NCBI GenBank assembly: GCA_036265385.1
Contig: DATAPD010000020.1
Coordinates: 62,001-126,000, forward strand
Direction of reading: 5' to 3'
Length of the DNA: 64,000 nucleotides
Source: DATAPD01 sp036265385
GTDB lineage: Bacteria > Acidobacteriota > Terriglobia > Terriglobales > Acidobacteriaceae
Shown: positions 8,237 through 17,151 of the stretch, piece after piece
Layout: every line of letters starts with the position of its first letter
Numbering within the stretch: position 1 is the first letter of the stretch
Made by a program: the position numbers and the translations under genes
Notes under the pieces: generated by a model
Seen by the model: the letters and a program-made list of their open reading frames with translations, nothing else
What the model was told of the DNA's origin: nothing
Databases searched by the model: none

Positions 8237-11200
8237 TCAAAAGGTGACGCGAAGAGCTAACTGCACGATTCGAGGATTAGCGGTGTCCTGAACCTTACCG
8301 AAGTTTGGATCGCTAATGTTTGTCACTGGCGCTTCGAACTGAACGTTATTGAACAGATTGAAGAAGTCGGCTCGGAATTCTGCGCTGACCTTTTCTGTAA
8401 TCGGCGTTATCTTGGCAAAAGCGAGATTGATATTGAAACGATTAGGTCCGCGCAGATAATTCCGAGGCAGACTTCCATAGGTCCACAAGGCTGGATCTGC
8501 GAGGATTTGCGAATCCGAAGGGAATACGTCGGGCCCTGGTTGACACGGTATTCCATCGGATAAATCCGTACACTGGGCATTCGAAAAACTTGTCGGATCG
8601 AAGTAATAGTGTCCAGAACTCCCGCGAAACGTTCGGATCCGGCGAGGGTCGCCGATGGCTGGGTCGCCGACCAGATTGGGTCGAACCAATCGAGGGTCGC
8701 CTGCTCCGGAAGGTCCGGGACTCGTGTAATCGAAGCTTGATGCAAGGTTCGCGAATACATCTACGGGAAAACCGGACCGCCAGGTAACGATCGGAAAGAC
8801 ATTCCACCCGGTGGTGAGTCGCTTTGGAATCGTAGACCAGGCTCGTTCGAAAGGGAGTTCCCAACCACCACTGAGGACCAGACTGTGGCGTAGGTCCATA
8901 TCGGCCGACGATCGAAAATAGTCAGCATCGTTCGCCGGAACGGAACTACTCCGGTTACGGAATCCAGATGCGGTGTCGATGTTGTGTGCATACGTGTACG
9001 AGATCGTGAAATACGATCGAGCAAACAATCCCTCACCTGAAATGCGCTTTTCTAAACTCAGCACCAGCGCGTTATAGTTTGACTCTCCAACGTTTCGAAA
9101 TTCCTGCAATGCTGCAAAACTGCAAATCTCAGTGATCGTCTGGCAGGTGGTATTTCCCGGTAGAAGGTTCAGAATACGATCACGGGTTCCACGAATAATT
9201 GGATTCACGTCTTGCAGTGCGGTAAGCCCTCGGGACACAGCGCCGATGTAACTAGATTCGAGGACGACGCTGTTGGAGATTTCTCGCTGCAGACTAAGGT
9301 TGAACTGATACGTATACGGGGTTCGCAAATGCGGATCGACGAAAAAAAGGCTATTGGATGAACCAATCGGCAAGAATCCAGCGCTCGCAAAGTTGATATC
9401 GGGAGGCACTTGTCGAGACGGAAATGGATCCGGAATGCCAGCAGCGGTGTAAGGTTGGGATAGGGCTAGGGGCGGAGTGTCAGGATTGGAGACGATTGGA
9501 TTAAAACCAAACCCTACACTGGAAAAAAATGGCGGTTGACCATTGAACTGGAAATTATCTTCTGCTTTAAGAATGTCATAGAAGGTGCCAATTCCGCCGC
9601 GAAGACTCATCTTGCCTTGTCCAGTCACGTCCCATGCGAAACCCACCCGGGGGGCCCAGTCATTGCGATCTGGAAAATTGATGCCGCGGGGCACTCCTGG
9701 ATCGCCGGGGAATACCATGCTGACCGGAGCATTGGTGAACACACGCGAGCGCTGTCCAACAGATAACGAAAACGTTCGGCCGAGTGTGTCTTTTTTCGGC
9801 GTGCTGTACTCGTAACGAAGTCCCAGCGTTAAAACAAAGTTTTGTGTAATGCGCCATTCATCTTGCGCGAAGGCATCGATTGCTTTCGATCGCACATTGG
9901 AAGGCGCTTGCGGATCTTGCGAAAAGAAGGTAGGCAGACCAAGTAGGAAATCTGCAAATGCATTCTGCGAGCCGGCGCCTCCGACGCCAACGAAATCGAA
10001 TTGTCCTTCTGAGTTGAATGAGAATAGAGTGTTGTTCTGATAAGCCGAAAGCCCGCTGCCATATTTCCAATGATGCCGCCCAAAAACCCAAGTTACCAGA
10101 TCCGAAGCGGCGAAAGTGTTGTCCACAACGCGCTGTGGACCTTGCGGACTGAACCCGAGGATGGTTGTTCCTTGGTCGAACACGATCCGAGTGGGGCCGT
10201 TGACCGCATCAGGGGTGATTGCGATACCCAATTGTTCGGGACCGGGTAGTTGAACTCCGGGTCGCAAGCCACCTATGTGTGCCCGTTGAGCAGTGAACCG
10301 AAATTCATTGAGAAGGGTGGGTTGAATGATGCGAGTATAAGAAAAGTTGGAGAAGTAGTCTTTCCCTCTGCTTGTGTTGGGAAATCCGGGCAATGTTGCA
10401 AACGGAAAGGGGTCCCGAAAGGTGGCCTGCTGCAATCCGAGAGTGACGGCCAACTTATCTCGAGACGTTAAGTCGTAGTCGAATCGTCCCGTAATTTCGT
10501 CCCGATCGCGATGTGCGTTCTCTTGAGCGCTCAACTCACCACCTGCGGCCGTCGGGATTAGTCCAGCGTTTTGATAGTTGAATGCCACCGGTGAAATACG
10601 GGCTGGATCGATGATTGCTTGTTCAGCCAACGCTTCATCGGGTTGAAAAAAACTATGTGCTGGTAACGGAATATCGTGAGAGTCTCGACATGCATACGGA
10701 GTGGCCGCATCTTCGGTAGGCTTGCCGGAAAGAAAACATCTCAGTGCGGGATCTGGGATGCTCTGTCCTGTTGTGCTCAGACCGGAGTGAGAGAAGTCGC
10801 CACGAAGTTCCGCGTCAGTGAAGGTTGGTCGGTTGTGAACCGCGATCTCCTGCAGTTGCCGTTGTCCCTGATACCCGACAAAAAAGAAGATACCCCCGCT
10901 CCCGTTCTTACTGTTGCGTACTGGCCCGCCAAATGTGAGTCCAAACTGGTTACGCTTCAATACATCTCGCGGTAAGGGCCCATTCGGGTCATTTTTGTTA
11001 AAGAACGAATTTGCATCGAGTGCGTCATTTCGCAGGAAATCAAAAACTGATCCGTGGAAGTTGTTTGTTCCCGAACGCACCGCCATTGTTACGACACCAC
11101 CAGAATTGCGTCCGAACTCCGCCGGATAATTGCTTGTCAAAACGCGAAATTCAGCAATCGTGTCGGGGTTTGGGTTATAGACCACTCCGTTATCGAGCAG

Positions 11201-11833
11201 ATCATTATTGGTGCCGCCGTCGAGCAGGTAGGCCACCGAGTCACTTCGGCCGCCCGTGATGCTAAAGCGACCAGCGCCTTGACTCTCTGGATTAGGAAGA
11301 GTGACTCCCGGCATCAGCAGTGCGAGATCCAGGACATTCCGCCCGTTGAGAGGCGCGTTGCGAATCGTTTCTCCTGTTACGAGATGGCCTAACCCTGCGC
11401 TTACGGTTTCGACCTGCGGAAGGGTGCTATGCACTTCTATTTCCGTCAGGGGAGTGCCAACCTGCAATTGCACATGCAGATCGTGGGAATCTCCGACGTG
11501 CAGTACGATATCTTTTATTTCAGCAGCAGCGAAACCTTCCTTCTGAGCAGTTACGACGTAATTTCCTGGCTGCAGCCATGGCACGTAGAAGGTGCCTTCA
11601 TCTTGTGTAGTCGCCTCACGCTTCAAACCCTGATCGAGATTCAACAATGTGATCTGGACGCCACTCAGCACTCGTCCGCTTGGGTCATAAACTGTCCCAG
11701 AAAGGGTCGCGCGTTGGGCTTGAGCGAGGGGGCACGCCATGGCGAGAAGGAGCAGACTAGCCAATGGCTTGGCGCGTTGGATGAAAATGGTCCAGACCTG
11801 AGGCATGTTCGGATGCCGCCACCGCAACGGCAT
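8237..11833 (-). CDS. Oar-like TonB-dependent outer-membrane receptor with carboxypeptidase-regulatory domain
   Basis: A very large outer-membrane protein (about 1198 aa). The signal peptide ends at AQAQ (near residue 41), followed by a carboxypeptidase-regulatory Ig-like domain (ATLSGTVYDPSGRVLSGVQITLLN), a plug-like region with the repeated NAPLNGRNVLDLALLMPG and SGGVVTMAVRSGTNNFHGSVFDFLRND motifs, then a long barrel ending in a terminal Phe (LALRVTF). This architecture matches the Oar/TonB-dependent family greatly expanded in acidobacteria, often tied to polymer or sugar-compound uptake. The N terminus lacks the STN signalling domain. ATG 11833 has GGTGGG just before it; a GTG at 11842 also lies in frame. 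It follows the sigma/anti-sigma pair on the same strand after a 93-base gap, so co-regulation is likely. The ligand is unknown. Confidence 0.85.
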   Translation of the reverse strand: MPLRWRHPNMPQVWTIFIQRAKPLASLLLLAMACPLAQAQRATLSGTVYDPSGRVLSGVQITLLNLDQGLKREATTQDEGTFYVPWLQPGNYVVTAQKEGFAAAEIKDIVLHVGDSHDLHVQLQVGTPLTEIEVHSTLPQVETVSAGLGHLVTGETIRNAPLNGRNVLDLALLMPGVTLPNPESQGAGRFSITGGRSDSVAYLLDGGTNNDLLDNGVVYNPNPDTIAEFRVLTSNYPAEFGRNSGGVVTMAVRSGTNNFHGSVFDFLRNDALDANSFFNKNDPNGPLPRDVLKRNQFGLTFGGPVRNSKNGSGGIFFFVGYQGQRQLQEIAVHNRPTFTDAELRGDFSHSGLSTTGQSIPDPALRCFLSGKPTEDAATPYACRDSHDIPLPAHSFFQPDEALAEQAIIDPARISPVAFNYQNAGLIPTAAGGELSAQENAHRDRDEITGRFDYDLTSRDKLAVTLGLQQATFRDPFPFATLPGFPNTSRGKDYFSNFSYTRIIQPTLLNEFRFTAQRAHIGGLRPGVQLPGPEQLGIAITPDAVNGPTRIVFDQGTTILGFSPQGPQRVVDNTFAASDLVTWVFGRHHWKYGSGLSAYQNNTLFSFNSEGQFDFVGVGGAGSQNAFADFLLGLPTFFSQDPQAPSNVRSKAIDAFAQDEWRITQNFVLTLGLRYEYSTPKKDTLGRTFSLSVGQRSRVFTNAPVSMVFPGDPGVPRGINFPDRNDWAPRVGFAWDVTGQGKMSLRGGIGTFYDILKAEDNFQFNGQPPFFSSVGFGFNPIVSNPDTPPLALSQPYTAAGIPDPFPSRQVPPDINFASAGFLPIGSSNSLFFVDPHLRTPYTYQFNLSLQREISNSVVLESSYIGAVSRGLTALQDVNPIIRGTRDRILNLLPGNTTCQTITEICSFAALQEFRNVGESNYNALVLSLEKRISGEGLFARSYFTISYTYAHNIDTASGFRNRSSSVPANDADYFRSSADMDLRHSLVLSGGWELPFERAWSTIPKRLTTGWNVFPIVTWRSGFPVDVFANLASSFDYTSPGPSGAGDPRLVRPNLVGDPAIGDPRRIRTFRGSSGHYYFDPTSFSNAQCTDLSDGIPCQPGPDVFPSDSQILADPALWTYGSLPRNYLRGPNRFNINLAFAKITPITEKVSAEFRADFFNLFNNVQFEAPVTNISDPNFGKVQDTANPRIVQLALRVTF

Positions 11834-11926
11834 TTTTCCCACCGTTTACCGTTGCATGTTCACCAAGAGGTGGGACAAAGCTTAACACCGATACAAATCG
11901 CGCTTGTTTGAGTCACAACAAACGCT

Positions 11927-13822
11927 TTATGCGCCCATTTTCTTAAGCACAGCCAATAGCCGAGAGACATCGACCGAAGTTTGCGATTGCCGACTGGAAG
12001 TTGTGAACAAAGCTCGGACAAGATCGTTCTGCTCTTGTGCCAGTTGAAGGAGCGTGTCGGCATCGGGAAGTGGTGACGCAGATAGGGTTTTTGTGGGATC
12101 GGAATCCACAATGGTGCCCAAAGCTTGTGCTTGCTTATGGGATAAAGTTTCTATCCAGCGACGATGATCTGCTCTCAATTTATCGACTGTTCTGACCGCT
12201 TCCGGCGACAGCTTAATTGCTCTTGGTTTTGAGAATTCCCGTTCCAATCTCTTTAGAGCCCACGCGTGCAGGAATGTCTGACGCGCCAGCGTCACCACCT
12301 CATTTGAAAAGGCATTGACCTGTTGCTCTGCTTCGCTCGCGCTCATGCCCTGCGCAGAAAAATGACGATAAAGCACATCATGGAGAGGTAGCCGCTGATC
12401 GGATAAGTCGGCCAACGTGGTCACAGCGTCCGTCTGCGATTTTTCACGCTCGCGCTGCGACAGGCTGTCAGGAGCTGGGAGCAGCTGCGTGCTCCGCTTC
12501 AATTCGCGCGGCAGGTAGATCTCAACCGTCAAGGGACCAGAAACTAATTTGGCCGCCTTGCGTAATGCGTCCCTTCTTTGAGCAGAATCGACGAGACCCT
12601 GCAGCAGGAGCGAGCCATCCGACATGGGGAAGATATAGATTTCATCGCCTAGACAAGCATCAGCTTGGTGAAGAACGCTCGCCAGGGCAACTTCCGATTC
12701 GCTAGCAAGCGAGTTCGCATACGTAAGTGTCACAGTATGGGGCTGGATGTTCGAGTGGCCAGAGTCAATGCGAGACGGCCCTACACTCGAACTCAGTAGC
12801 ATTGCGAGCTCTTTGGTGCGGGGTTGAATCTCGAACTCAGTTTGGGTGAAACGATACTCGACAGGGCCGCCGTTTTCGACTGCGAGCAAGCTCAGGCTTT
12901 TAGGAGAGAAGTCCGTTGCTCCGACTGCATAGATCGCTTCAGAAATCGTTGATATGTGTCCGGAAGCAAAAGGGAAATGAAGTTCCCACATCCCGTTCGC
13001 TTTCCGAACCGAATTTGCAGACGATTCGCGAGCATCCAAAATTTTCTGAAGCTCGGTGGGAGCGAGATCCGGAATCCATCGAACAGCCGTTAAAAACTTC
13101 ATCACCGGGTCGGCGAATTCCGGTCCAAGCTTGGATTTTGCGGTATTCGTGTCCGAAAGATCGATGATGGTCTGGCTCGCGTTGTTTGCTGCATCCGCTC
13201 TCACTAAAACTGTCCCGGCAGTAGATTGCCGGTAAATGGTGACCCGTTCCAGTTCCTTTCGATGATCTGCGGCCTTTTGGATTTTCTCGATTCGAATCGA
13301 TGACTTCAGCACCGAACCGGAAGGCGGTTCATGAATCATTTCGAAGTTCTGCGCCTTCAAGAGAATTGTTTCTGCCGACAAGCGGGTGGTCCAAACGTCC
13401 GTGAACATCGTAAAGACCAGGCAAAATGCGACGAAAAGCGCCAAAGCAGGTTGACGATGGCGTCCGATCCAAATAAAAGAGGCGGCCAAGGAGGGTTCGA
13501 AGAGAGAACGTATGCGTTCCCACCAGCCCAAGGCTGCTCCTTTTTCCTCTGCATGTCGCAGTAACCGGTTGCGAAACTGTTCAACCCTCATTTCCTCCGT
13601 CCCATAAGCATTCGGTACGGGGAGAGACTTCCGAATTTCAATCAATTGGTGAATGTTTTTTTGAAGATCGTTGAGGCGACTTCGGCAATCCCAACAGCTT
13701 TCCAGGTGAGATGCCGTTGTTGCTTTCTTGATTTGGGTGAGTTCGCCGTCCAAATGCGCCAAGAGCTCTTCATCGTGAAGATGCTGCGTCATCACTCCTT
13801 TCGCGTCAGGCACGCGGCTCAT
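11927..13822 (-). CDS. zinc-finger anti-sigma factor with large periplasmic domain
   Basis: A 631-aa membrane protein predicted to hold the neighbouring ECF sigma factor inactive. The N terminus has the zinc-binding anti-sigma motif, His39-x3-Cys43-x2-Cys46 in SHLESCWDCRSRL, after the helix HLHDEELLAHLDGELTQ. One transmembrane helix is at about residues 125-144 (PALALFVAFCLVFTMF). The remaining 480 or so residues should be periplasmic; I recognise no domain in them, and the distal part is helical and charged (QREREKSQTDAV onward). The start is set by GGAGG five bases ahead of ATG 13822, which overlaps the end of the sigma gene by 17 bases. Typical anti-sigma factors of this class are under 300 aa, so this one is unusually long. 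Confidence 0.85.
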   Translation of the reverse strand: MSRVPDAKGVMTQHLHDEELLAHLDGELTQIKKATTASHLESCWDCRSRLNDLQKNIHQLIEIRKSLPVPNAYGTEEMRVEQFRNRLLRHAEEKGAALGWWERIRSLFEPSLAASFIWIGRHRQPALALFVAFCLVFTMFTDVWTTRLSAETILLKAQNFEMIHEPPSGSVLKSSIRIEKIQKAADHRKELERVTIYRQSTAGTVLVRADAANNASQTIIDLSDTNTAKSKLGPEFADPVMKFLTAVRWIPDLAPTELQKILDARESSANSVRKANGMWELHFPFASGHISTISEAIYAVGATDFSPKSLSLLAVENGGPVEYRFTQTEFEIQPRTKELAMLLSSSVGPSRIDSGHSNIQPHTVTLTYANSLASESEVALASVLHQADACLGDEIYIFPMSDGSLLLQGLVDSAQRRDALRKAAKLVSGPLTVEIYLPRELKRSTQLLPAPDSLSQREREKSQTDAVTTLADLSDQRLPLHDVLYRHFSAQGMSASEAEQQVNAFSNEVVTLARQTFLHAWALKRLEREFSKPRAIKLSPEAVRTVDKLRADHRRWIETLSHKQAQALGTIVDSDPTKTLSASPLPDADTLLQLAQEQNDLVRALFTTSSRQSQTSVDVSRLLAVLKKMGA

Positions 13823-14366
13823 TGCGTCCTCCAATTTTTTTGAGCCCTCGTACAAGATAAACGCTTACTGCCTTGACGCTAATGGAAAGGACCTCAGCAA
13901 TCTCTTTGTAGCTGAGTCCATCGGCGCGGAGCATTAAACAATGACGCTCGCGCTCATTGAGCAGAGATAAGAAGTGCATTACGTGTTGCCGAGAAATCAT
14001 CACATCTTCAATGCTTGTTTCTGGTGCACTGCCGCTGTTTAGCCATTCGGTTACCAAAGAATCCTGCTTACCTTCATGTCGAAGTTGATCGATTGCAGCG
14101 TTGTGGACGACTCTATACAACCAACTTCGTGCGTTATCTATCTGAGCACGACTTGATAGCTGATCGTAAAGTTTCAGAAATGCTATCTGCACGAGATCCT
14201 CGGCATCGCCGCTCGACCCTGCGATCTGGTAGGCATAATTCAGCAGCGGAGTGCGCATGGTCGCATAGAGTTCGACGACTAATTCTTCGAGTCGCCGACC
14301 ATGACTGGGCTGGACTTGGTCCAGACTGCCAAAGCCAGCAGCGATGAGGTTATGTCCGTCACTCAT
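13806..14366 (-). CDS. ECF-subfamily RNA polymerase sigma factor
   Basis: A 186-aa alternative sigma factor. Region 2 runs through YAYQIAGSSGDAEDLVQIAFLKLYDQL and the promoter-melting segment ARSWLYRVVHNAAIDQLR. Region 4 has LNERERHCLMLRADGLSYKEIAEVLSISVKAVSVYLVRGLKKI, a full helix-turn-helix. It is followed, with a 17-base overlap, by a zinc-finger anti-sigma gene and then by the Oar-like receptor, so it probably drives expression of some outer-membrane function in response to a periplasmic signal. No clear ribosome site precedes ATG 14366. Confidence 0.95.
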   Translation of the reverse strand: MSDGHNLIAAGFGSLDQVQPSHGRRLEELVVELYATMRTPLLNYAYQIAGSSGDAEDLVQIAFLKLYDQLSSRAQIDNARSWLYRVVHNAAIDQLRHEGKQDSLVTEWLNSGSAPETSIEDVMISRQHVMHFLSLLNERERHCLMLRADGLSYKEIAEVLSISVKAVSVYLVRGLKKIGGRNEPRA

Positions 14367-14568
14367 TGGCTCGACCGAACTGCCGTGTCTGCGTGTAATT
14401 CACAGAAGGCGCACAAGATTTTGTTTATACACCAACTATTGGAGGTTGCTGACGCACAGAAAATAAAATCTTTAGCGGTGTTTTTTGTTAGGAAACTGAG
14501 CGTGTTGATCGTCACTCATAACAAAAACCCGCATCCGCCGACATTCATCGATCCGGTGCGGGGGGAGG

Positions 14569-14593
14569 GGCCGGAGGAGATGAGACTCCGGCC
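14569..14593. other. stem-loop, 8-bp perfect arms
   Basis: GGCCGGAG and CTCCGGCC flank a nine-base loop. On the plus strand it is followed by TTAATGTTT, only mildly T-rich; on the minus strand C-rich sequence follows. It could be a weak terminator or an RNA domain. Its loop-proximal CCGGAG/CTCCGG sequence also appears in the terminator at 14767. Confidence 0.4.
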
Positions 14594-14595
14594 TT

Positions 14596-14799
14596 AATGT
14601 TTGCTGGATAAGCTATTGAAATCAATATCTCTCCACTGCTTTACAGGCTGAAATTGGCAACCCATAACATTTTGTCTATGGTTTGTTAGGAAGATGTGGG
14701 GCTTGTACGTCCTATTAACGTCTCTTCTCTCTCATCGGAAGGAATCGGCACCGCTGCGATTCCATCGCCCGGAGTTGTTGTCTAGCCTCCGGGCTTTTT
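14596..14799 (+). ncRNA. candidate small RNA ending at an orphan terminator
   Basis: The 3' boundary is the intrinsic terminator at 14767-14799. Just before it is a perfect 7-bp hairpin (GGAATCG at 14741-14747 with CGATTCC at 14757-14763), and further up an imperfect stem pairs AACCCATA with TATGGTTT around 14660-14690. The 5' boundary is a guess. The sequence does not match any RNA family that I recognise (not evidently 6S, tmRNA or a riboswitch). The neighbouring genes both run leftward, so the transcript would be antisense to neither coding body. Confidence 0.3.
14767..14799 (+). terminator. intrinsic terminator without a coding gene upstream
   Basis: GCCCGGAG (14767-14774) pairs perfectly with CTCCGGGC (14787-14794) across a 12-base loop and is followed at once by TTTTT. 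The T-run is on the plus strand only. The nearest genes on both sides are on the minus strand. Confidence 0.65.
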
Positions 14800-14814
14800 G
14801 TTGATAGAGCCTTC

Positions 14815-15153
14815 TTAGCGACGTTTTGTCTGCCGAAGGATAATGGCAAAACTTCGACCGCCGAAACTGAAGCCTTGGCCTACCGTACCTGTCACGGCTA
14901 CTCTTGCACCGTTAGCTGGGACACCGAAGCTCTGGCTAAAAACCCACATTTGCCCCGAGCCATCGTCGAGTTGATAAACTCCGCTCCCTAGCGCGCCGAA
15001 CGAATTGGTGACTCGCCCGGCGATGGTCACTTCTCGATTCACGAATCGTCCGGGGTCTCGATTGATTTTGTCGATGCTCGTTCTGGGGCAAGCTGTAAGC
15101 AGCAGGGCTGAAAGCACGACGACAACAAACATGAACCGAGTTTTGGCTGTCAC
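14815..15153 (-). CDS. small lipoprotein with OB-fold domain
   Basis: A 112-aa exported lipoprotein. The signal peptide ends in a good lipobox, LLLTAC, with the lipidated cysteine near residue 22. The mature part (about 90 aa) has the strand pattern of a bacterial OB fold of the tRNA-anti-like type: VNREVTIAGRVTNSFG, GVYQLDDGSGQMWVF, ARVAVTGTVGQGF. Such domains in exported proteins are of unknown role. GTG 15153 is supported by GAGGAG eight bases ahead. It lies just downstream of a leftward sulfatase-fold gene, 34 bases from its stop, and may be in the same transcript. Confidence 0.75.
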   Translation of the reverse strand: MTAKTRFMFVVVVLSALLLTACPRTSIDKINRDPGRFVNREVTIAGRVTNSFGALGSGVYQLDDGSGQMWVFSQSFGVPANGARVAVTGTVGQGFSFGGRSFAIILRQTKRR

Positions 15154-15187
15154 AGAAAATTCTCCTCAAAGAACTACTGATCAACGT

Positions 15188-17071
15188 TCACACAGCGGAT
15201 TTCTTTCGTAAAGCATTGGCATGTTCTATCGCCTTTTCATATTCTGCCTGCTTGCCAGCAGCCTTGTAGGCTTCTGCGAGCGCCTCGAAAACCGCGGGAT
15301 CATCCGGTTGTGCTTTTGCCAACGCTTGAAGTTGTGCTATCGCGTCCGATGAATTACCGCTTGCGAGAACCGACCGAGCTAAACCAATCTGAGCTTCAGT
15401 ACTATTCGAGTCGACCAGGGTTGCAGCTTCGAATTGGTCCTGCGCAGCTTTCACATCTTTCAGTGCAAGATAAACATTCCCCAATAAAATGCGTGCTGGT
15501 AGTTGCCCTGGAAGTGATTTCAGGCTCTTCTCGAGCGCATCGCGTGCGCCTGCGAAGTCTCCCGATTTTTCCAGAGCCTGCCCAAGCTCATACGCTGCAG
15601 TGGGATCATCAGGGCGCACGTCGAGAGACCTTTTCAGGTACTCCGCTGCTTTCTGGTGATGTTCAGTCTGGAGTTCCAACTCGGCGAGTTGACGTAAGGC
15701 GGTCGGCGATTTTGCGTCTAGTTTGAGAACTTCCTCGAGGGAGACGCGCGCATCATTTATGCGGTTGTCGTCCGAGGCGAGCATTGCACGATGGAGAAGA
15801 TTTTGTTCCTCGATCTTGTCTTTCGGATCGGGAAGTGCAGCATTTTCTGCGTGAGGCGCATCGCCGATTTTGTTACGCGTCTCGGTTAGAACCTGCTTCA
15901 GGTTATCCAGTTCCGGGCCGCCATTAGCGAATAAATTCTTCCGTTCCCCTGGATCCTGCTTCAGATCATAAAACTCAGATTTCGGAGACTCAATGTATTT
16001 TCGCCCTTGAGTTCGAATCGACCGAAGTGGTGCCCACCCAAATCGTAACGGATAGTCAGTCTCACCAATAGCAACGCGGTCATTCTCACCTTTCCCAGTC
16101 AGATATGACTTCAGAGATTCGCCATTGAGCTGAGACGGGATCGGGATTCCAACTAGTTCCAGAATCGTTGGGAGTAAATCAATCGTACGCACTTGCGCCT
16201 CGACGACCTTCGGTCCTCCTGTACTCCTAGCGGGTTTCACGATCAAGGGTACGTGAGTGGTCGAATCGTAAAGGAAGATGCCGTGCGTCTCTTCTCCGTG
16301 CTCTCCCAATCCTTCCCCATGATCGCCCACCACGATCACTATCGAATCCTGGTAAAGGCCAGCCTTCTTCAGGTATCCAATGAAACCGCCTACCACCGAA
16401 TCTGCATAGGCCACCTCACCGTCATAAGGCCTGTCCTTATATTTCTCAGAAAACGGCGCGGGTGCTTCATACGGATCGTGCGGATCGTAGAGATGTGCCC
16501 ACACAAAATGTGGCCCTAAGCGATTCGTGGACAGCCATTTCTCCGCGTGCTCGATCACGTCGCCGCCTCTCCGCTCTACGCGTCCCCATCGCGACTTGCT
16601 GGGAGGAGTTGCGGGAAAATAGTCGAAAAAATCAAAGCCGCGATCCAGTCCCGGAGCGAGTGTTTTTGCATCAAGAATCACGGCTCCTATGAATGCAGCG
16701 GTTTTGTACTTTTTTTGCTTCAAGAATTCGGCCCAAGTCGTATGCGTGGAAGCGAGCGGAATTCCGAAATCTGTGACTCCGTGAACGCTAGGCAAAAGTC
16801 CGGTCAGAATGGTCGTGTGCGACGTGTTCGTGATCGGGCTAGGCGTAAATGCCTGAGAAAATCTGATGCCATCTTGCGCCAAAGAATCAAGCGCCGGCGT
16901 ATCGACATTCGTGGCGCCATAGCAGCGCACGTGATCAGCTCTGAGTGTGTCGATCGTAATGAGGTAGATGTCGGGTAGAGTGGGCTTCGCTGTTGCCGGT
17001 TTTGCACCTTGAGCACTCGCTAAGGTCACGCAGATATTCAAGAGTAAAAAACCAACCAGTTTGCGGATCAT
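15188..17071 (-). CDS. sulfatase-fold (alkaline phosphatase superfamily) protein with TPR tail
   Basis: Exported protein of about 627 aa. After the signal peptide comes an alkaline-phosphatase-superfamily domain: first metal motif LITIDTLRADHVRCYG, second metal motif VVGDHGEGLGEHGEETHGIF with a conserved Asp-His, and the substrate region LRSIRTQGRKYIESPKSEFYDLKQDPGE. The final 200 residues are TPR repeats (PTALRQLAELELQTEHHQKAAEYLKRSL onward). At the place of the catalytic Cys/Ser-x-Pro-x-Arg motif it has PITNTSHTTILTG, that is Thr-Asn-Thr-Ser-His, so formylglycine chemistry is not expected. ATG 17071 is preferred over GTG 17080 because TAGGTG precedes it at a workable distance. It is divergent from two paralogues. 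Confidence 0.85.
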   Translation of the reverse strand: MIRKLVGFLLLNICVTLASAQGAKPATAKPTLPDIYLITIDTLRADHVRCYGATNVDTPALDSLAQDGIRFSQAFTPSPITNTSHTTILTGLLPSVHGVTDFGIPLASTHTTWAEFLKQKKYKTAAFIGAVILDAKTLAPGLDRGFDFFDYFPATPPSKSRWGRVERRGGDVIEHAEKWLSTNRLGPHFVWAHLYDPHDPYEAPAPFSEKYKDRPYDGEVAYADSVVGGFIGYLKKAGLYQDSIVIVVGDHGEGLGEHGEETHGIFLYDSTTHVPLIVKPARSTGGPKVVEAQVRTIDLLPTILELVGIPIPSQLNGESLKSYLTGKGENDRVAIGETDYPLRFGWAPLRSIRTQGRKYIESPKSEFYDLKQDPGERKNLFANGGPELDNLKQVLTETRNKIGDAPHAENAALPDPKDKIEEQNLLHRAMLASDDNRINDARVSLEEVLKLDAKSPTALRQLAELELQTEHHQKAAEYLKRSLDVRPDDPTAAYELGQALEKSGDFAGARDALEKSLKSLPGQLPARILLGNVYLALKDVKAAQDQFEAATLVDSNSTEAQIGLARSVLASGNSSDAIAQLQALAKAQPDDPAVFEALAEAYKAAGKQAEYEKAIEHANALRKKSAV

Positions 17072-17151
17072 GGGATGCACCTAGGATAGCGTAGATTGCG
17101 GGTTTGAGGCGCGAGGCGGCCCACTCCACTAAGCTATAATTCTATTAATCC

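Larger units (their letters stand above)
14367..14814. other. 448-base non-coding region with plus-strand RNA structures
   Basis: This stretch has no convincing coding frame on either strand. It must contain the leftward promoter of the sigma factor near its left end. Its right half holds three perfect stem-loops (14569-14593, 14741-14763, 14767-14794), the last followed by five T on the plus strand. No plus-strand coding gene ends here. Confidence 0.6.
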
